Assembly (NCBI RefSeq): GCF_002934625.1
Contig: NZ_PTJD01000014.1
Coordinates: 1 to 64,000, forward strand
Reading direction: 5' to 3'
DNA from: Kineococcus xinjiangensis
Lineage (GTDB): Bacteria > Actinomycetota > Actinomycetes > Actinomycetales > Kineococcaceae
Length of the DNA stretch: 64,000 bases
Of the stretch, positions 1 to 8,508 are shown in pieces. The translations under genes and the position numbers were made by a program. The notes beneath the pieces were generated by a model. The model saw nothing but the letters and a program-made list of their open reading frames with translations, had not been told where the DNA came from and made no database searches. Each line of letters opens with the position of its first letter. Within the stretch, counting starts at the first letter, position 1.

Positions 1-5
1 GTGTC

Positions 6-54
6 CCAGATCGAGGGCGTGCGCCCACCCTCGGCCACCGCACCCTCGATCTGG
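6..54. terminator. stem-loop at window edge
   Basis: Positions 6-17 pair perfectly with 43-54 (12 bp), and the stem continues inward through 20-23 with 39-42 after a 2-nt bulge. It lies about 195 bases before the first gene. It is probably the terminator of a gene outside the window. There is no T-run, as is usual in high-GC actinomycetes. The rest of 55-248 shows nothing recognisable apart from the ribosome site of the next gene. Confidence 0.4.
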
Positions 55-248
55 TACGACGCCGTCGCCGACCCCCACGTGAAACCGGGAGGGAACTCGA
101 GGCGGGTACCGGTGAGGTGGGGCGAGGTGCTGGTGCTCATCGTCCGAGTCTCGCCGAGGACGGCGCCGGAGCGCGCGGCGAGGCGGGGCCACCCCGCTCG
201 AAGCGCTTTCCGAGACCCTAGGATCCCACCGGCGCGAGGAAGCCCCCG

Positions 249-1469
249 ATGTCTGGAGCAGCGATGAGCCTTCGGTCCGATGCCACTCCCCCCGGCGACA
301 CGAGCCTGGACGGCCCGCAGGTCGGCGGCTGGGTCGCCCCCGGCTACGAGGGCGTCCGCGAGGCGTTCGCGGCGCAGCTCGCCGCGGGGGCGGAGGCCGG
401 CGCCTCCTTCGCCGCCACCGCCGGCGGTCGCCCCGTCGTGGACCTGCACGGCGGGGTCGCCGACAGCGCGACCGGCAGGCCGTGGGAGGCGGACACCGCG
501 ACCGTCGTGTTCTCCGGCACCAAGGGCGTGATGTCCCTGTGCCTGCTGCTGCTCGCGGACCGCGGACTGCTCGACTACGACCGGCCCCTCGCCTCGTACT
601 GGCCGGAGTTCGGCGCCCACGGCAAGGGCGCCACGACCGTGCGGGAGGCGCTCAGCCACCAGGCGGGGGTTCCCGCCTTCCGCGACCCCGTCGGCGTCGG
701 CGACCTCGCCGACCACGACCGGCTCGCGGGACTGCTCGCCGCCCAGGAGCCGTTCGCCCTGGACCGCCCCTACTACCACGCCCTCACCCACGGCTGGATC
801 ACCGGCGAGCTGCTGCGCCGCGTCGACGGCCGCGACGCGGCCACGTTCATCGCCGAGGAACTCAGCGGCCCCCTCGGGCTGGACCTGTGGGTGGGTCTGC
901 CCGAGGAGCTCGAACCCCGGGTCTCCGTGCTGGAACTGCGCGGTGACAAGCCCGCGGCGCCCCCGACGGACGACCCGGTGCGTGCCGAGGTCGACCGCCT
1001 CGTCGAGACGAACCCTCCCCTGCTGGGCGAGCCGTTCCTGTTCAACGAGCGGGCGGTCCACGCCGCACAGGTCGCCGGCGCAGGTGGCATCGCCACGGCC
1101 CGCTCCGTGGCGCGGCTGTACTCGGTCCTCGCCTGCGACGGAGAGCTGGAGGGCCGCCGCTGGCTGAGCGAGGACGCCGTGCGGACCGCCCGCACCGAGG
1201 TGGTGCAGTGGGCGAACCCGGACGGCTGGCCGAACCGCTACAGCGTGGGGTTCCAGCTGCAGATCTCCTCCGGCGGCGCGTTCGGGCCCCTCGCGGAGGG
1301 AGTGGGGCACGGCGGTTTCGGCGGCAGCCAGCACGGCTACTGGCCAGGCACCGGCGTCAGCTTCTCCTACTGCCCCAACAGGTTGGTCGTCGACGGCACC
1401 GACCAGCGCGCCGTCACCCTGCTGGCGGCGCTGCACTCCGCCTGGCGCGGGACCGGCACCCCGGCCTGA
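249..1469 (+). CDS. serine hydrolase, beta-lactamase/esterase (class C fold)
   Basis: A 406-residue serine hydrolase of the beta-lactamase class C / family VIII esterase superfamily. Visible motifs are SxxK (FSGTKG, Ser89 and Lys92), the family signature LSHQAGVP near residue 135, a YxxL-type tyrosine element (YYHALTHGW) and HGGFGGSQ near the C terminus in the position of the KTG box. Such enzymes hydrolyse esters, amides or D-amino-acid peptides; the substrate cannot be read from sequence. No signal peptide is apparent, so it is probably cytoplasmic. The ATG at 249 is chosen because a gaggaag ribosome site lies 7-8 bases upstream; a second in-frame ATG at 264 is possible. It converges with the kinase gene 5 bases downstream. 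Confidence 0.85.
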   Translation: MSGAAMSLRSDATPPGDTSLDGPQVGGWVAPGYEGVREAFAAQLAAGAEAGASFAATAGGRPVVDLHGGVADSATGRPWEADTATVVFSGTKGVMSLCLLLLADRGLLDYDRPLASYWPEFGAHGKGATTVREALSHQAGVPAFRDPVGVGDLADHDRLAGLLAAQEPFALDRPYYHALTHGWITGELLRRVDGRDAATFIAEELSGPLGLDLWVGLPEELEPRVSVLELRGDKPAAPPTDDPVRAEVDRLVETNPPLLGEPFLFNERAVHAAQVAGAGGIATARSVARLYSVLACDGELEGRRWLSEDAVRTARTEVVQWANPDGWPNRYSVGFQLQISSGGAFGPLAEGVGHGGFGGSQHGYWPGTGVSFSYCPNRLVVDGTDQRAVTLLAALHSAWRGTGTPA

Positions 1470-1473
1470 CCGC

Positions 1474-3030
1474 TCAGTCCACCCAGCGCACCACGAGGTC
1501 GGCGCGCGGGCGGGTGGCGAGGACGACGTCGGCGTTGACCTGGTCGCTGCCCAGCGTCCAGGCCAGCGCCTCCTCCGGGGACTTGCCGAACTGCTCGTGC
1601 CGGCGCGCCAGCCGCCGCACCCGCAGGTCGTCGTCGACGTCGAGGAACCAGGTGGCGTCGAGCAGCCCCTCCAGCGCGGCCCAGGGACCCTCCCGCAGCA
1701 GCAGGTAGTTGCCCTCCACCACGACGAGGGGGACCTCCCCGGGCACGGGCAGGGCGGAACCCACCGGTTCCTCGATCTCGCGGCGGAACTCCGGGGCGAG
1801 CACCACGTCCTCCTCCGCCGTGCGCAGCCGCCGCAGCAGCGCCGCGAAACCCCCGGGGTCGAACGTGTCCGGGGCGCCCTTGCGGTCGCGGCGCCCCAGG
1901 GCCTCCAGTCGCGAGTTCGCGCAGTGGAAACCGTCCATCGGCACCAGCACCGCGGCGCCCGGCCCGGCCTCGGCGTTCACGGCCGCCACGAGCGCCGCGC
2001 CGAGGGTCGACTTGCCCGCGCCGGGGGCACCGACCAGCCCCAGCAGCACCCGCCGCCCGGGGGCGGTCAGGTCGACGGCCCGCCGGGTGAGTGCGGGCAG
2101 GTCCAGTTCCACGGCTTCCGGCACGGCCGGTCGCGCGGGTTCCCGGCGCAGGGGCAGGTCCGCGAACCCCGGCGCGCCGATCCAGGCCCGCGCACCGGGC
2201 ACGGCGCACTTGAAGGCCGCCACCCGGACCGCGGCCTCCAGCGCCGCCGGCAGGTCGAGGCCGGCGGCCAGCGCCATCGCCGCCGCACCGTGCAGCACGT
2301 CACCGGCCCCGAGGGTGTCCGCCGCGTCGACGGCGGGGACCTCCACCGCACCCGAGCGCTCCCCCACCCGCCACTCGACCGGTGCGCCACCGTGGGTGAC
2401 CGCGACCGCGGTGGGACCGGGGAGGTCTGCGAGCACGTCGCCGCCGTCGGGCAGCCGGAGGACGGCCGAGCACACGGCGACGTCCACGAGCGGCAGCAGC
2501 TCCGCCAGCACGGGTTTCCAGCTCCCGCCGTCCAGCAGCACCGGAACCCCGGCGCGCCGAGCGGCGCGGGCCCCTGCCAGCGCCAGGTCCGGGTGGTGGC
2601 CGTCGACGAGCAGGACCGCGGCGCCCTGCAGCAGCTCCCCGCCGGCGAGCGCCGGCGGCACGGAGGCCGCCTGCCCCTGCGCGTTGACGGAGGTCACGGA
2701 CCGCTCGGCGGTCCCCGCATGCACCCGCACCCCCGACACCGCAGGCGGTTCCTCCCGCGACGGATCGGCGTCGACGACCTCCACCCCCTGGGCGGCCAGC
2801 TCGGCGGCGACGGTGCGCGCCAGCGGATGCCGGCCCAGGGCGGTGACGAGGCGGGCGCGCCCCCCCAGGGCGGCGAACGTCACCGCGGCGTTGGCGGCGG
2901 GCCCCCCGGCGACGACCTCCTGCGCGAGGGCGCCGACCTTCTCGTCCGGCCCGGGCAGGGCCTCGACGCGGTGCACGACGTCCAGGGTCGCCAGGCCCAC
3001 GAACACGCCGACGGGCGGCTCCGTCGTCAC
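1474..3030 (-). CDS. fused PfkB sugar kinase and uridine-kinase-like P-loop kinase
   Basis: A 518-residue protein with two kinase domains. Residues about 1-295 are a PfkB/ribokinase domain: an N-terminal GGPAANAA motif and the catalytic DTLGAGD loop followed by helix VLHGAAA. Residues about 310-518 are a P-loop NTPase of the uridine kinase / pantothenate kinase-like group, with Walker [16 protein letters not shown] and FDPGGF motifs and a VVEGNYLLL strand. Each domain is normally a separate protein; both phosphorylate small sugars or nucleosides, so two successive or alternative phosphorylations are conceivable (inference). The GTG start at 3030 has a GGGGG site about 7 bases upstream and overlaps the TGA of the upstream hydrolase gene (GTGA), so the two are translationally coupled. 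The same reading frame stays open far upstream into unrelated genes; that extension is not coding. Confidence 0.8.
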   Translation of the reverse strand: MTTEPPVGVFVGLATLDVVHRVEALPGPDEKVGALAQEVVAGGPAANAAVTFAALGGRARLVTALGRHPLARTVAAELAAQGVEVVDADPSREEPPAVSGVRVHAGTAERSVTSVNAQGQAASVPPALAGGELLQGAAVLLVDGHHPDLALAGARAARRAGVPVLLDGGSWKPVLAELLPLVDVAVCSAVLRLPDGGDVLADLPGPTAVAVTHGGAPVEWRVGERSGAVEVPAVDAADTLGAGDVLHGAAAMALAAGLDLPAALEAAVRVAAFKCAVPGARAWIGAPGFADLPLRREPARPAVPEAVELDLPALTRRAVDLTAPGRRVLLGLVGAPGAGKSTLGAALVAAVNAEAGPGAAVLVPMDGFHCANSRLEALGRRDRKGAPDTFDPGGFAALLRRLRTAEEDVVLAPEFRREIEEPVGSALPVPGEVPLVVVEGNYLLLREGPWAALEGLLDATWFLDVDDDLRVRRLARRHEQFGKSPEEALAWTLGSDQVNADVVLATRPRADLVVRWVD

Positions 3031-3752
3031 CGCAGCCACCCCCTGTCGCCCAGCCACTCCGCGCAGCGCGCCGTCCAGGTCGCCGTGTGCGGTTCCTCCT
3101 CGGCCAGGCCGAGCCCGTGACGACCGGCGGGGTACACGTGCAGTTCGACGTCCACGCCCGCGGCGGCGAGGGCGGCGGTGTAGCGCAGGGAGTGGGTGAC
3201 GTCCACGGCGTCGTCGGCGGCGGTGTGCCAGAGGAACGCCGGCGGGGTGCGCCCGTCCACGTGCAGGTCCGGGGACAGCGCGCGGGCCTGTGCGGGGGTC
3301 GGGTCCGGGCCGAGCAGGTTCCGCACCGACCCCGCGTGGGGTGCGTGCTCGAACGAGATCACCGGGTAGCAGAGGATCGACAGGTCGGGCACCGCTCCCC
3401 CGCCGAGGCCCGTGGACAGGCACGCGGCGAGGTGCCCCCCGGCGGAGAACCCCAGCACGGCGACGCGGCGCGGGTCCACGTCGAGGCCGTGCCCGCCGGC
3501 GCGGACGTGCTCCAGCGCGGCGGTGGCCTCGGCCAGGGGGCGGGGGTGGTGGTGCGGCGCGACGGCGTACTCGAGGACGACGGCGTGCAGGCCGAGCGAG
3601 GCCAGCCAGTCCGCGACCGGTGCGCCCTCGTGCGGGGAGCAGAACCCGTAGCCGCCGCCGGGCAGGACGAGCACGGCGGGACGGGGTCCGGCCTGCCCGT
3701 CGCGCGGGCGGGCGGGGAAGGGGGTGAGGCGGAGGTCCGCGTCGGTGCTCAC
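3027..3752 (-). CDS. alpha/beta hydrolase (acetyl-xylan-esterase-like)
   Basis: A 241-residue alpha/beta hydrolase of the BD-FAE/esterase-lipase type. The oxyanion motif LPGGGYGF is near residue 28, the nucleophile elbow is GFSAGGH, the acid is probably the Asp in TAADDAVD, and the catalytic His is in AGRHGLGL near the C terminus. Members deacetylate sugars or oligosaccharides, which fits the coupled sugar kinase downstream (inference). The GTG start at 3752 (VSTDADLRL) is chosen because conservation-like sequence begins there and an AGGA lies upstream; the open frame to 3884 reads low-complexity Arg-rich sequence. No signal peptide is seen. Confidence 0.8.
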   Translation of the reverse strand: MSTDADLRLTPFPARPRDGQAGPRPAVLVLPGGGYGFCSPHEGAPVADWLASLGLHAVVLEYAVAPHHHPRPLAEATAALEHVRAGGHGLDVDPRRVAVLGFSAGGHLAACLSTGLGGGAVPDLSILCYPVISFEHAPHAGSVRNLLGPDPTPAQARALSPDLHVDGRTPPAFLWHTAADDAVDVTHSLRYTAALAAAGVDVELHVYPAGRHGLGLAEEEPHTATWTARCAEWLGDRGWLR

Positions 3753-3788
3753 GCACCCATCCTGGCCGGGACGGCGGGCGGGAACGGC

Positions 3789-3832
3789 GGAGGGGCCGCA
3801 CCTCCCGCGCGTGCGGGTGGTGCGGCCCCTCC
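3789..3832. terminator. perfect 14-bp stem-loop
   Basis: Positions 3789-3802 pair perfectly with 3819-3832; the 16-nt loop can itself form a short inner stem. It lies just upstream of the hydrolase/kinase operon and downstream of the TasA-like gene, both on the minus strand, so it probably separates those transcripts. Confidence 0.6.
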
Positions 3833-3844
3833 GGGTCCGGGCGG

Positions 3845-3906
3845 CCGGTCGCTCCCCTCCAGCGACCGGTTGCCCTGGATCCACCCCGGCGCCGTTGCCG
3901 GGGTGG
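3845..3906 (-). terminator. two further stem-loops after the TasA-like gene
   Basis: 3845-3853 pairs with 3861-3869 (9 bp, 7-nt loop), and 3881-3890 pairs with 3897-3906 (10 bp, 6-nt loop). The second begins 6 bases past the stop of the minus-strand TasA-like gene and is its likely terminator. With the 3789-3832 hairpin this makes three consecutive hairpins. Confidence 0.6.
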
Positions 3907-3911
3907 AGTCA

Positions 3912-4694
3912 TCAGGCCTGGCGCGCTTCCCAGGCGAGCCGCAGGGTGACCTGGTCGCCCTGGGCGCCGTCGTTCTCCGTGCCGGTCCGGGTGCCCAGCG
4001 TGTACGCGGTGTCGCGGTGCGGGAGGAGGTAGGAGATCCGGTAGGTGATGTACGTGGGGGTGGAGACCGAGCCGGCCGCGAGCCCCGCCATCCGGATGCC
4101 GTTGGTGTAGCTGGTGTGGGACGCCGGGAACGTCGTCGTGCTGACCGGGTCCTTCAGGTACGGCTGCGCGACGTTGCTGTTGTTGACCGTGAACTGGGGC
4201 TCGGTGGCGGCGGTCCAGGCGGTGCCGTTGGCCGCTTCCGCGCAGGTGGTGCTCGTCGCGTCGGTGGTGTGGCTGCCGAGGCGGGCGGACACGCGGAACT
4301 GGAGCTGGTCGTCGAGGTCCCACAGGTTGGTCGAACCGTCGAGGGTGGCGTCGTCGACGCTCAGGTAGGTCCCGGCGGCGGCGGTGTCCGCGGTGTGCGT
4401 CGTGGTGGTGTACAGCGCCAGGTCGGTCGCGGTCTGGCCGACGTAGGCGACCCGGATGCATCGGTCGACCCACGTCGTGGACGGGATGATGTTGGTGACG
4501 ACGATCGTGGCCGCGCCGGTGTCGTTGTTCGTCAGCGTCATCGAGCCGGCCGTGAACGTGTTGTTGTCCGTCTCGGTCCGCGCCGTGAACGCAGCGGAGG
4601 AGGACTGGTAGACCAGGACCCCGCTCATGAGCAGACCGAGCGGGACAGCGGCGATGGCGGCGCCACGACGACGGCGCTCAGAACGTGCGGACAT
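3912..4694 (-). CDS. TasA/camelysin-like secreted protein with SipW-type signal peptide
   Basis: A 260-residue exported protein. The N terminus has a basic stretch (RSERRRRG), a hydrophobic segment at about residues 12-32, then AAFTARTETDNNTFTAGS, the arrangement typical of SipW-dependent signal peptides (A-x-FT, then N-T-F at the mature start). The mature part is rich in Thr and beta-branched residues with two Cys, as in the TasA/CalY (camelysin) family, whose members form fibres or surface layers. The ATG at 4694 has a strong GGAGGAAG site 6-7 bases upstream. It is divergent from the SipW operon and shares its 255-bp control region. Inferred to be a substrate of the signal peptidase at 8509-9894; whether it forms fibres is unknown. 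Confidence 0.75.
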   Translation of the reverse strand: MSARSERRRRGAAIAAVPLGLLMSGVLVYQSSSAAFTARTETDNNTFTAGSMTLTNNDTGAATIVVTNIIPSTTWVDRCIRVAYVGQTATDLALYTTTTHTADTAAAGTYLSVDDATLDGSTNLWDLDDQLQFRVSARLGSHTTDATSTTCAEAANGTAWTAATEPQFTVNNSNVAQPYLKDPVSTTTFPASHTSYTNGIRMAGLAAGSVSTPTYITYRISYLLPHRDTAYTLGTRTGTENDGAQGDQVTLRLAWEARQA

Positions 4695-4804
4695 GTTCTC
4701 TTCCTCCGGTCAGAACAGGGGGATCACTGCCCCTCGACTCAGTGAGCGGTGCTTCCCTGCTCCCCCTCCGCATCGGTCCTGCCCCCACCCCCCTCAAGCC
4801 TGGA

Positions 4805-4814
4805 TGAGCGCTCA
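4805..4814. promoter_or_regulatory. palindrome in divergent control region
   Basis: A perfect 10-bp palindrome, TGAGCGCTCA, lies in the 255-bp gap between the divergent TasA-like gene (start 4694) and the stalk-protein gene (start 4950). It is a candidate operator for a dimeric regulator acting on both directions. No regulator gene lies adjacent. Confidence 0.35.
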
Positions 4815-4848
4815 ATTTCCACGTGCCGCCCGATCGGCGTACTCATCG

Positions 4849-4932
4849 ACTCGTTCGGAGTGCCGAAGAGTGACGGTGTAGCCGGCGAGCGTGCCGGTCT
4901 CGACGTCGTGCCCCGGGCAGTGCCCGGGGCAC
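4849..4932 (+). promoter_or_regulatory. structured leader before the SipW operon
   Basis: Two hairpins precede the first gene of the operon. The first is 4849-4871: a TTCGG/CCGAA stem with a 4-nt loop, plus four outer pairs across one bulge. The second is an almost complete 25-nt palindrome, 4908-4919 with 4921-4932, ending 18 bases before the start codon and near its ribosome site. The second could hide the ribosome site or act as a protein-binding site. No known riboswitch consensus was recognised. Confidence 0.35.
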
Positions 4933-4949
4933 CGGTCAGCGGGGGTCCG

Positions 4950-6758
4950 ATGGGAACGGTGGGCTCGAACGAGTCGCGCACGGGCCTCGGCGACCTCCTC
5001 ACGCGCGCGCCCCTCGCGGGCTCGGCCCTGCTCGGAGCAGTGGCGGTCGCCGCCCTCGTCCTCACCTCGACCGGCTCCGCGGGGCTCGGCACCGATCCGC
5101 CGCGCTACGCCACCCAGCAGGTGAGCGGCCTGTCCCTCCTCGGGGGCACCGGGGCCGTGCTGCAGGCGGAGCACCTCGTCCCCGGCCGCCCGGCCGTCGG
5201 CTGCGCGGACGTCGAGGTCACCAGCGGCTCGCCGCCCGGGCCGGTCGTCTTCAGCGTCGCGGACGTCAGCGGCCCCCTCGCGAGCAGCCTCAACTTGCAC
5301 ATCGAGGAGGGGCCCCTCACGGCGGACGGGGACTGCACCTCCTTCGCGGGCGCTCCGCTGTTCACCGGGACCCTCGCGGAGCTCGCCGCCCTGTCGGCGG
5401 GTTCCGACCTCGGTGTCGCGGGGCCCTCCCTGCCGGGCGGCCGGCTGGAGCGCCGCTACAAGGTCACCGCAGAGGTGGCCGACGACGACGCCGCGCAGGG
5501 CCTCGCCGCCAGCGCCCGCTTCGTGTGGTCGGCCAACACGACCTCCCTCGTCGTCACGCCTGTGCCGCAGCCCGCCCCGGCCCCCGCGCCCGCTCCGGCA
5601 CCCGCGCCCGCTCCGGCACCCGCGCCCGCTCCGGCCCCTGCCCCGGTTCCGGCACCCGCGCCCGCCCCGGCCCCGGCTCCCGCCCCGGCCCCGGCTCCCG
5701 CCCCGGCCCCGGCTCCCGCCCCGGCCCCGGCTCCCGCGCCGGCCCCTGCCCCGGTTCCGGCTCCCGCCCCGGCCCCGGCTCCCGCGCCCGCCCCGGCCCC
5801 TGCCCCGGTTCCGGCACCCGCCCCGGCCCCGGCTCCCGCGCCCGCCCCGGCCCCTGCACCGGTTCCGGCACCCGCCCCGGTTCCGGCTCCCGCGCCCGCC
5901 CCGGCCCCTGCCCCGGTTCCGGCACCTGCACCCGCACCCGACAACCGCCCGCGCTCGCCGATCAGCCCGGCCCCCCAGATCCCCTGGTTCCCGGACCGGA
6001 CCCCCGCGCCCGGCCCTGTCCCCACGCCCGTCCCCACGCCTGTCACCACCCCGGGCCCCGACCGCGGTCCTTCCACGCCCCCGCGGGTGAGCTGGCCGAT
6101 CACGCCGACGCCCGGCAACCCGTGGTACCCGCGCCTCGCGCCGCCGCCCGGCACGCTGCTGCTGCCGCCGCCCCCGACGGTCCTGCTGCCGGACCGCACT
6201 CCCCTGCCGCTGCCACCCGGCGCGCCCGGCACCCTGCCGCCGGGCCCGTGGGCGCCGGGTGTGGGCCCGGCCGGCAACACGGCGGCGGGCCCCGGCGGCA
6301 GCTTCCTCGTGAGCAGTGGCGACGCCGGCGAGGGCAGGTTCAGCGACGGCGGCGTCCGCGGCACGGGCGACGAGGACACCGGCATCCGCGCGCCCCTGCC
6401 CGGCTCCGACGTCTCGCAGTGGCTCGTCGAGAAGCTGCGGCTCGAGGGCCAGGCGGCCTCGATGGCGCAGGCGATGGCCGCCACCAGCGGCTTCCCCCTC
6501 CTGCTCCTGCTGCTGGTCCTGATGTTCCTCGTGATGCAGGACCGCCTCGACCGCCGCGACCCGAAGCTGGCCCTCGCCCCGCTGCGCCCGGATGCCGATG
6601 CAGTGTTCGAGGCACACCCCGACGACGCACCGGAGGGAGCGCTGCCGCGGCTGCTCCGCCTGCTCCTGGGCGAGGTGGCGGCGGACCAGCCGCCGAGGAA
6701 GGGCGGACACCGCCACCGGGAACACCCGCAGGCCCGCACGCCGGGGAGGACGTCATGA
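4950..6758 (+). CDS. Pro-Ala-stalk, membrane-anchored surface protein
   Basis: A 602-residue protein, first gene of the SipW/LamG operon. Residues about 12-45 hold a hydrophobic export segment (LLGAVAVAALVLT). Residues about 45-200 form a beta-rich domain with paired Cys resembling the TasA-like region of the SipW fusion (LHIEEGPL, CTSFAGAPLFTG). Residues about 206-330 are an almost pure Pro-Ala repeat (PAPAP, sometimes PAPVP), followed by Pro-rich sequence to about 450. A transmembrane helix (LLLLLLVLMFLVM) lies at about 513-530 with a basic cytoplasmic tail. The plan is export signal, head, extended wall-spanning stalk, membrane anchor. The ATG at 4950 has GGGGG 5 bases upstream; the frame is open to 4749 but that part looks like leader. 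Its stop overlaps the next start (ATGA). No close named family is recognised. Confidence 0.7.
   Translation: MGTVGSNESRTGLGDLLTRAPLAGSALLGAVAVAALVLTSTGSAGLGTDPPRYATQQVSGLSLLGGTGAVLQAEHLVPGRPAVGCADVEVTSGSPPGPVVFSVADVSGPLASSLNLHIEEGPLTADGDCTSFAGAPLFTGTLAELAALSAGSDLGVAGPSLPGGRLERRYKVTAEVADDDAAQGLAASARFVWSANTTSLVVTPVPQPAPAPAPAPAPAPAPAPAPAPAPAPVPAPAPAPAPAPAPAPAPAPAPAPAPAPAPAPAPAPVPAPAPAPAPAPAPAPAPVPAPAPAPAPAPAPAPAPVPAPAPVPAPAPAPAPAPVPAPAPAPDNRPRSPISPAPQIPWFPDRTPAPGPVPTPVPTPVTTPGPDRGPSTPPRVSWPITPTPGNPWYPRLAPPPGTLLLPPPPTVLLPDRTPLPLPPGAPGTLPPGPWAPGVGPAGNTAAGPGGSFLVSSGDAGEGRFSDGGVRGTGDEDTGIRAPLPGSDVSQWLVEKLRLEGQAASMAQAMAATSGFPLLLLLLVLMFLVMQDRLDRRDPKLALAPLRPDADAVFEAHPDDAPEGALPRLLRLLLGEVAADQPPRKGGHRHREHPQARTPGRTS
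5568..5940 (+). repeat. coding Pro-Ala repeat tract
   Basis: About 370 bases of short GC-rich units (gcccccgcgcc, ccggccccggct and variants) encode alternating Pro-Ala with occasional Val. The units recur imperfectly and are prone to slippage, so stalk length may vary between strains. Confidence 0.8.
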
Positions 6759-8497
6759 GCACGCGAAGCACGAGCAGTGGAGATGGGCGCCACACCGGCA
6801 CCGCCGGTCTCGTCAGCCTCGTCGAGCGCCTGCGCTGGACGACCGCGCTGCGGCTCGTCGTCGCCCTGCTGCCCGTCCTGGCGTGGGTCCTGCTGCCGCT
6901 GGACCGCTCGGCTCCGTGGACGTCCGTGGCGGTGCCGGCGGTGCTGTACTCGCTGTTCCTGCTGGCCGGCAACGTGCTGGCCCGCACCCGCGAGTCCGCG
7001 CTGGCGCTGCTGGGCACCGGTCTCATCCTCGACGGCGTCTACCTGGGCTGGATGTTCCGCTGCCTGGAGGGCCTCGACGGCCCGATGGGCTACGTGCTCG
7101 TCCTGCACGCCATGTCGATCACGCTGCTGGCCTCGTTCCGCACCGGCGTGAAGCTCGTGCTGTGGCACTCCCTGGTGCTGCTCGTGGTGCTGGAGGCCGA
7201 CCGCGTCGGGCTGCTGGGCGAGTCCGTCCTGCGCTCCTCCACCACCGACTACGCCCTCCAGCTCGTCGTGATGTGGGGGATCGTGCTGAGCACCGCGCTG
7301 TTCGCGGCGGCGAACGAGCGGGAGCTGCGGCGCCGCCGCTACGACGCCGAGGTCCTGCGTCGCCTCGCCCTCGCCCTGGAGTCGGCGGACAGCAGCACCG
7401 CCACGGCCCTGCTGCTGGCGCACCTCGCGAAGGGCGAACTGCTGGCGCGGCGGGCGGCGGTCGTCGTCCTGGACACCGCCGAGCACGTCCCCGCGGAGGA
7501 GCAGCGCACCGGACGGGCCGCGGCCGGAACCGCCGTGCGCGGGCGCGGCACCGCCGTCGTCCTCGGCGTGGACGGCTCGGAGCACACCCAGCGCTTCACC
7601 ACCGACCTGCCCGCCCGGTCCCTGCTGGTGCGGGCGGTCGTGACCCACACGACGCTGCTGGCGCGCGCCCCCCACGCACTGCACGACGCGTGGCTGGAGA
7701 CGCTGCTGCCGAGGGCGCACAACCTCGTCGTGGTGCCGTTCGCGCTCGAGGGCCAGACGGCCGGGGCGCTCGTCATGGAGCACCCGGGCAGCCGGTGGGG
7801 TCTGCGCTGGCTGGACGCCGGGCGACCGCCCCGCGTGGAGCGGCGCCTGCTGGCCACCGCCGAGCAGGCCACGGCACACGTCGGGCAGGCGCTCGGGCGG
7901 ATCGCCCTGGTGACTCGCCTGCGGGCCGCGGCGAGCACCGACGGTCTGACGGGGCTGGCGAACCGGCGGGCGTTCGACGAGGCGCTCGCCGCCGAGTTGG
8001 CGCAGGCCGAGAGCCCCGCCGGGACCTTCTCCGTCGTGCTGGTCGACCTGGACCACTTCAAGGTCCTCAACGACACCCACGGCCACCTGGCCGGGGACGA
8101 CGCCCTGCGTGCGGTGGGCCGGCTGCTGCAGCGCTCCCTGCGCGAGGGGGCGACGGCCGCCCGCTACGGCGGGGAGGAGTTCGTCGTCCTCCTCCCCGGC
8201 ACGGACCGGGAGGATGCCGTCGCGGTCGCCGAGCGCCTGCGGCGCGGGATCGCCACGACGGAGGACGGCCCGGTCCCCGTCACCGCGAGCCTCGGGGTGG
8301 CGTGCTTCCCCGCGGACGGCACCGACGCCCTGTCCCTGCTGGCGACGGCGGACGCCGCGCTGTACGCGGCGAAGCAGCGCGGGCGCAACCGCGTGGAGGA
8401 CTCGGCGGCCCTGCACCGCGCCGACCCCGTGGCGACGGCCGCTCCCGTCGAGGCGACCGCTCCGCGGAGGCGGGCGGCATCCGGCCGGAAGAGGTAG
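6755..8497 (+). CDS. membrane diguanylate cyclase (GGEEF)
   Basis: A 580-residue protein that makes cyclic di-GMP from two GTP. Residues about 30-190 contain five or six hydrophobic helices. A GAF-like sensory region follows (about 205-390), then a GGDEF domain at about 400-560 with an intact RYGGEEF active site near residue 472, FSVVLVDLDHFK and LNDTHGHLAGD. The inhibitory I-site (RxxD five residues before the motif) is not conserved (REGA), so product inhibition may be absent. The C-terminal tail is basic. The ATG at 6755 overlaps the stop of the stalk gene (ATGA) and has GGGGAGGA 5 bases upstream, so it is co-translated with surface-protein genes. It is inferred to tie this operon to c-di-GMP control of adhesion or matrix. 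Confidence 0.9.
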   Translation: MSTRSTSSGDGRHTGTAGLVSLVERLRWTTALRLVVALLPVLAWVLLPLDRSAPWTSVAVPAVLYSLFLLAGNVLARTRESALALLGTGLILDGVYLGWMFRCLEGLDGPMGYVLVLHAMSITLLASFRTGVKLVLWHSLVLLVVLEADRVGLLGESVLRSSTTDYALQLVVMWGIVLSTALFAAANERELRRRRYDAEVLRRLALALESADSSTATALLLAHLAKGELLARRAAVVVLDTAEHVPAEEQRTGRAAAGTAVRGRGTAVVLGVDGSEHTQRFTTDLPARSLLVRAVVTHTTLLARAPHALHDAWLETLLPRAHNLVVVPFALEGQTAGALVMEHPGSRWGLRWLDAGRPPRVERRLLATAEQATAHVGQALGRIALVTRLRAAASTDGLTGLANRRAFDEALAAELAQAESPAGTFSVVLVDLDHFKVLNDTHGHLAGDDALRAVGRLLQRSLREGATAARYGGEEFVVLLPGTDREDAVAVAERLRRGIATTEDGPVPVTASLGVACFPADGTDALSLLATADAALYAAKQRGRNRVEDSAALHRADPVATAAPVEATAPRRRAASGRKR

Positions 8498-8508
8498 GGG
8501 GCGTCAAG

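Noticed and set aside
1-267. Short open frame at the window start
   Set aside because: No ribosome site is visible, composition is atypical, and it contains the 6-54 hairpin; it overlaps the better-supported hydrolase start.
1474-4473. A 999-codon open frame on the minus strand
   Set aside because: Only the part from 3030 down is coding; the rest runs across the hydrolase and TasA-like genes in another frame and is Arg/Pro-rich, as expected for shadow frames in GC-rich DNA.
4849-4932. c-di-GMP riboswitch before the SipW operon
   Set aside because: Although it would fit the context, the conserved GEMM core elements are not present; only two simple hairpins are seen.
5568-5940. Possible CRISPR-like or satellite array
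   Set aside because: The units are very short, in frame, and encode Pro-Ala; there are no spacers or cas genes.
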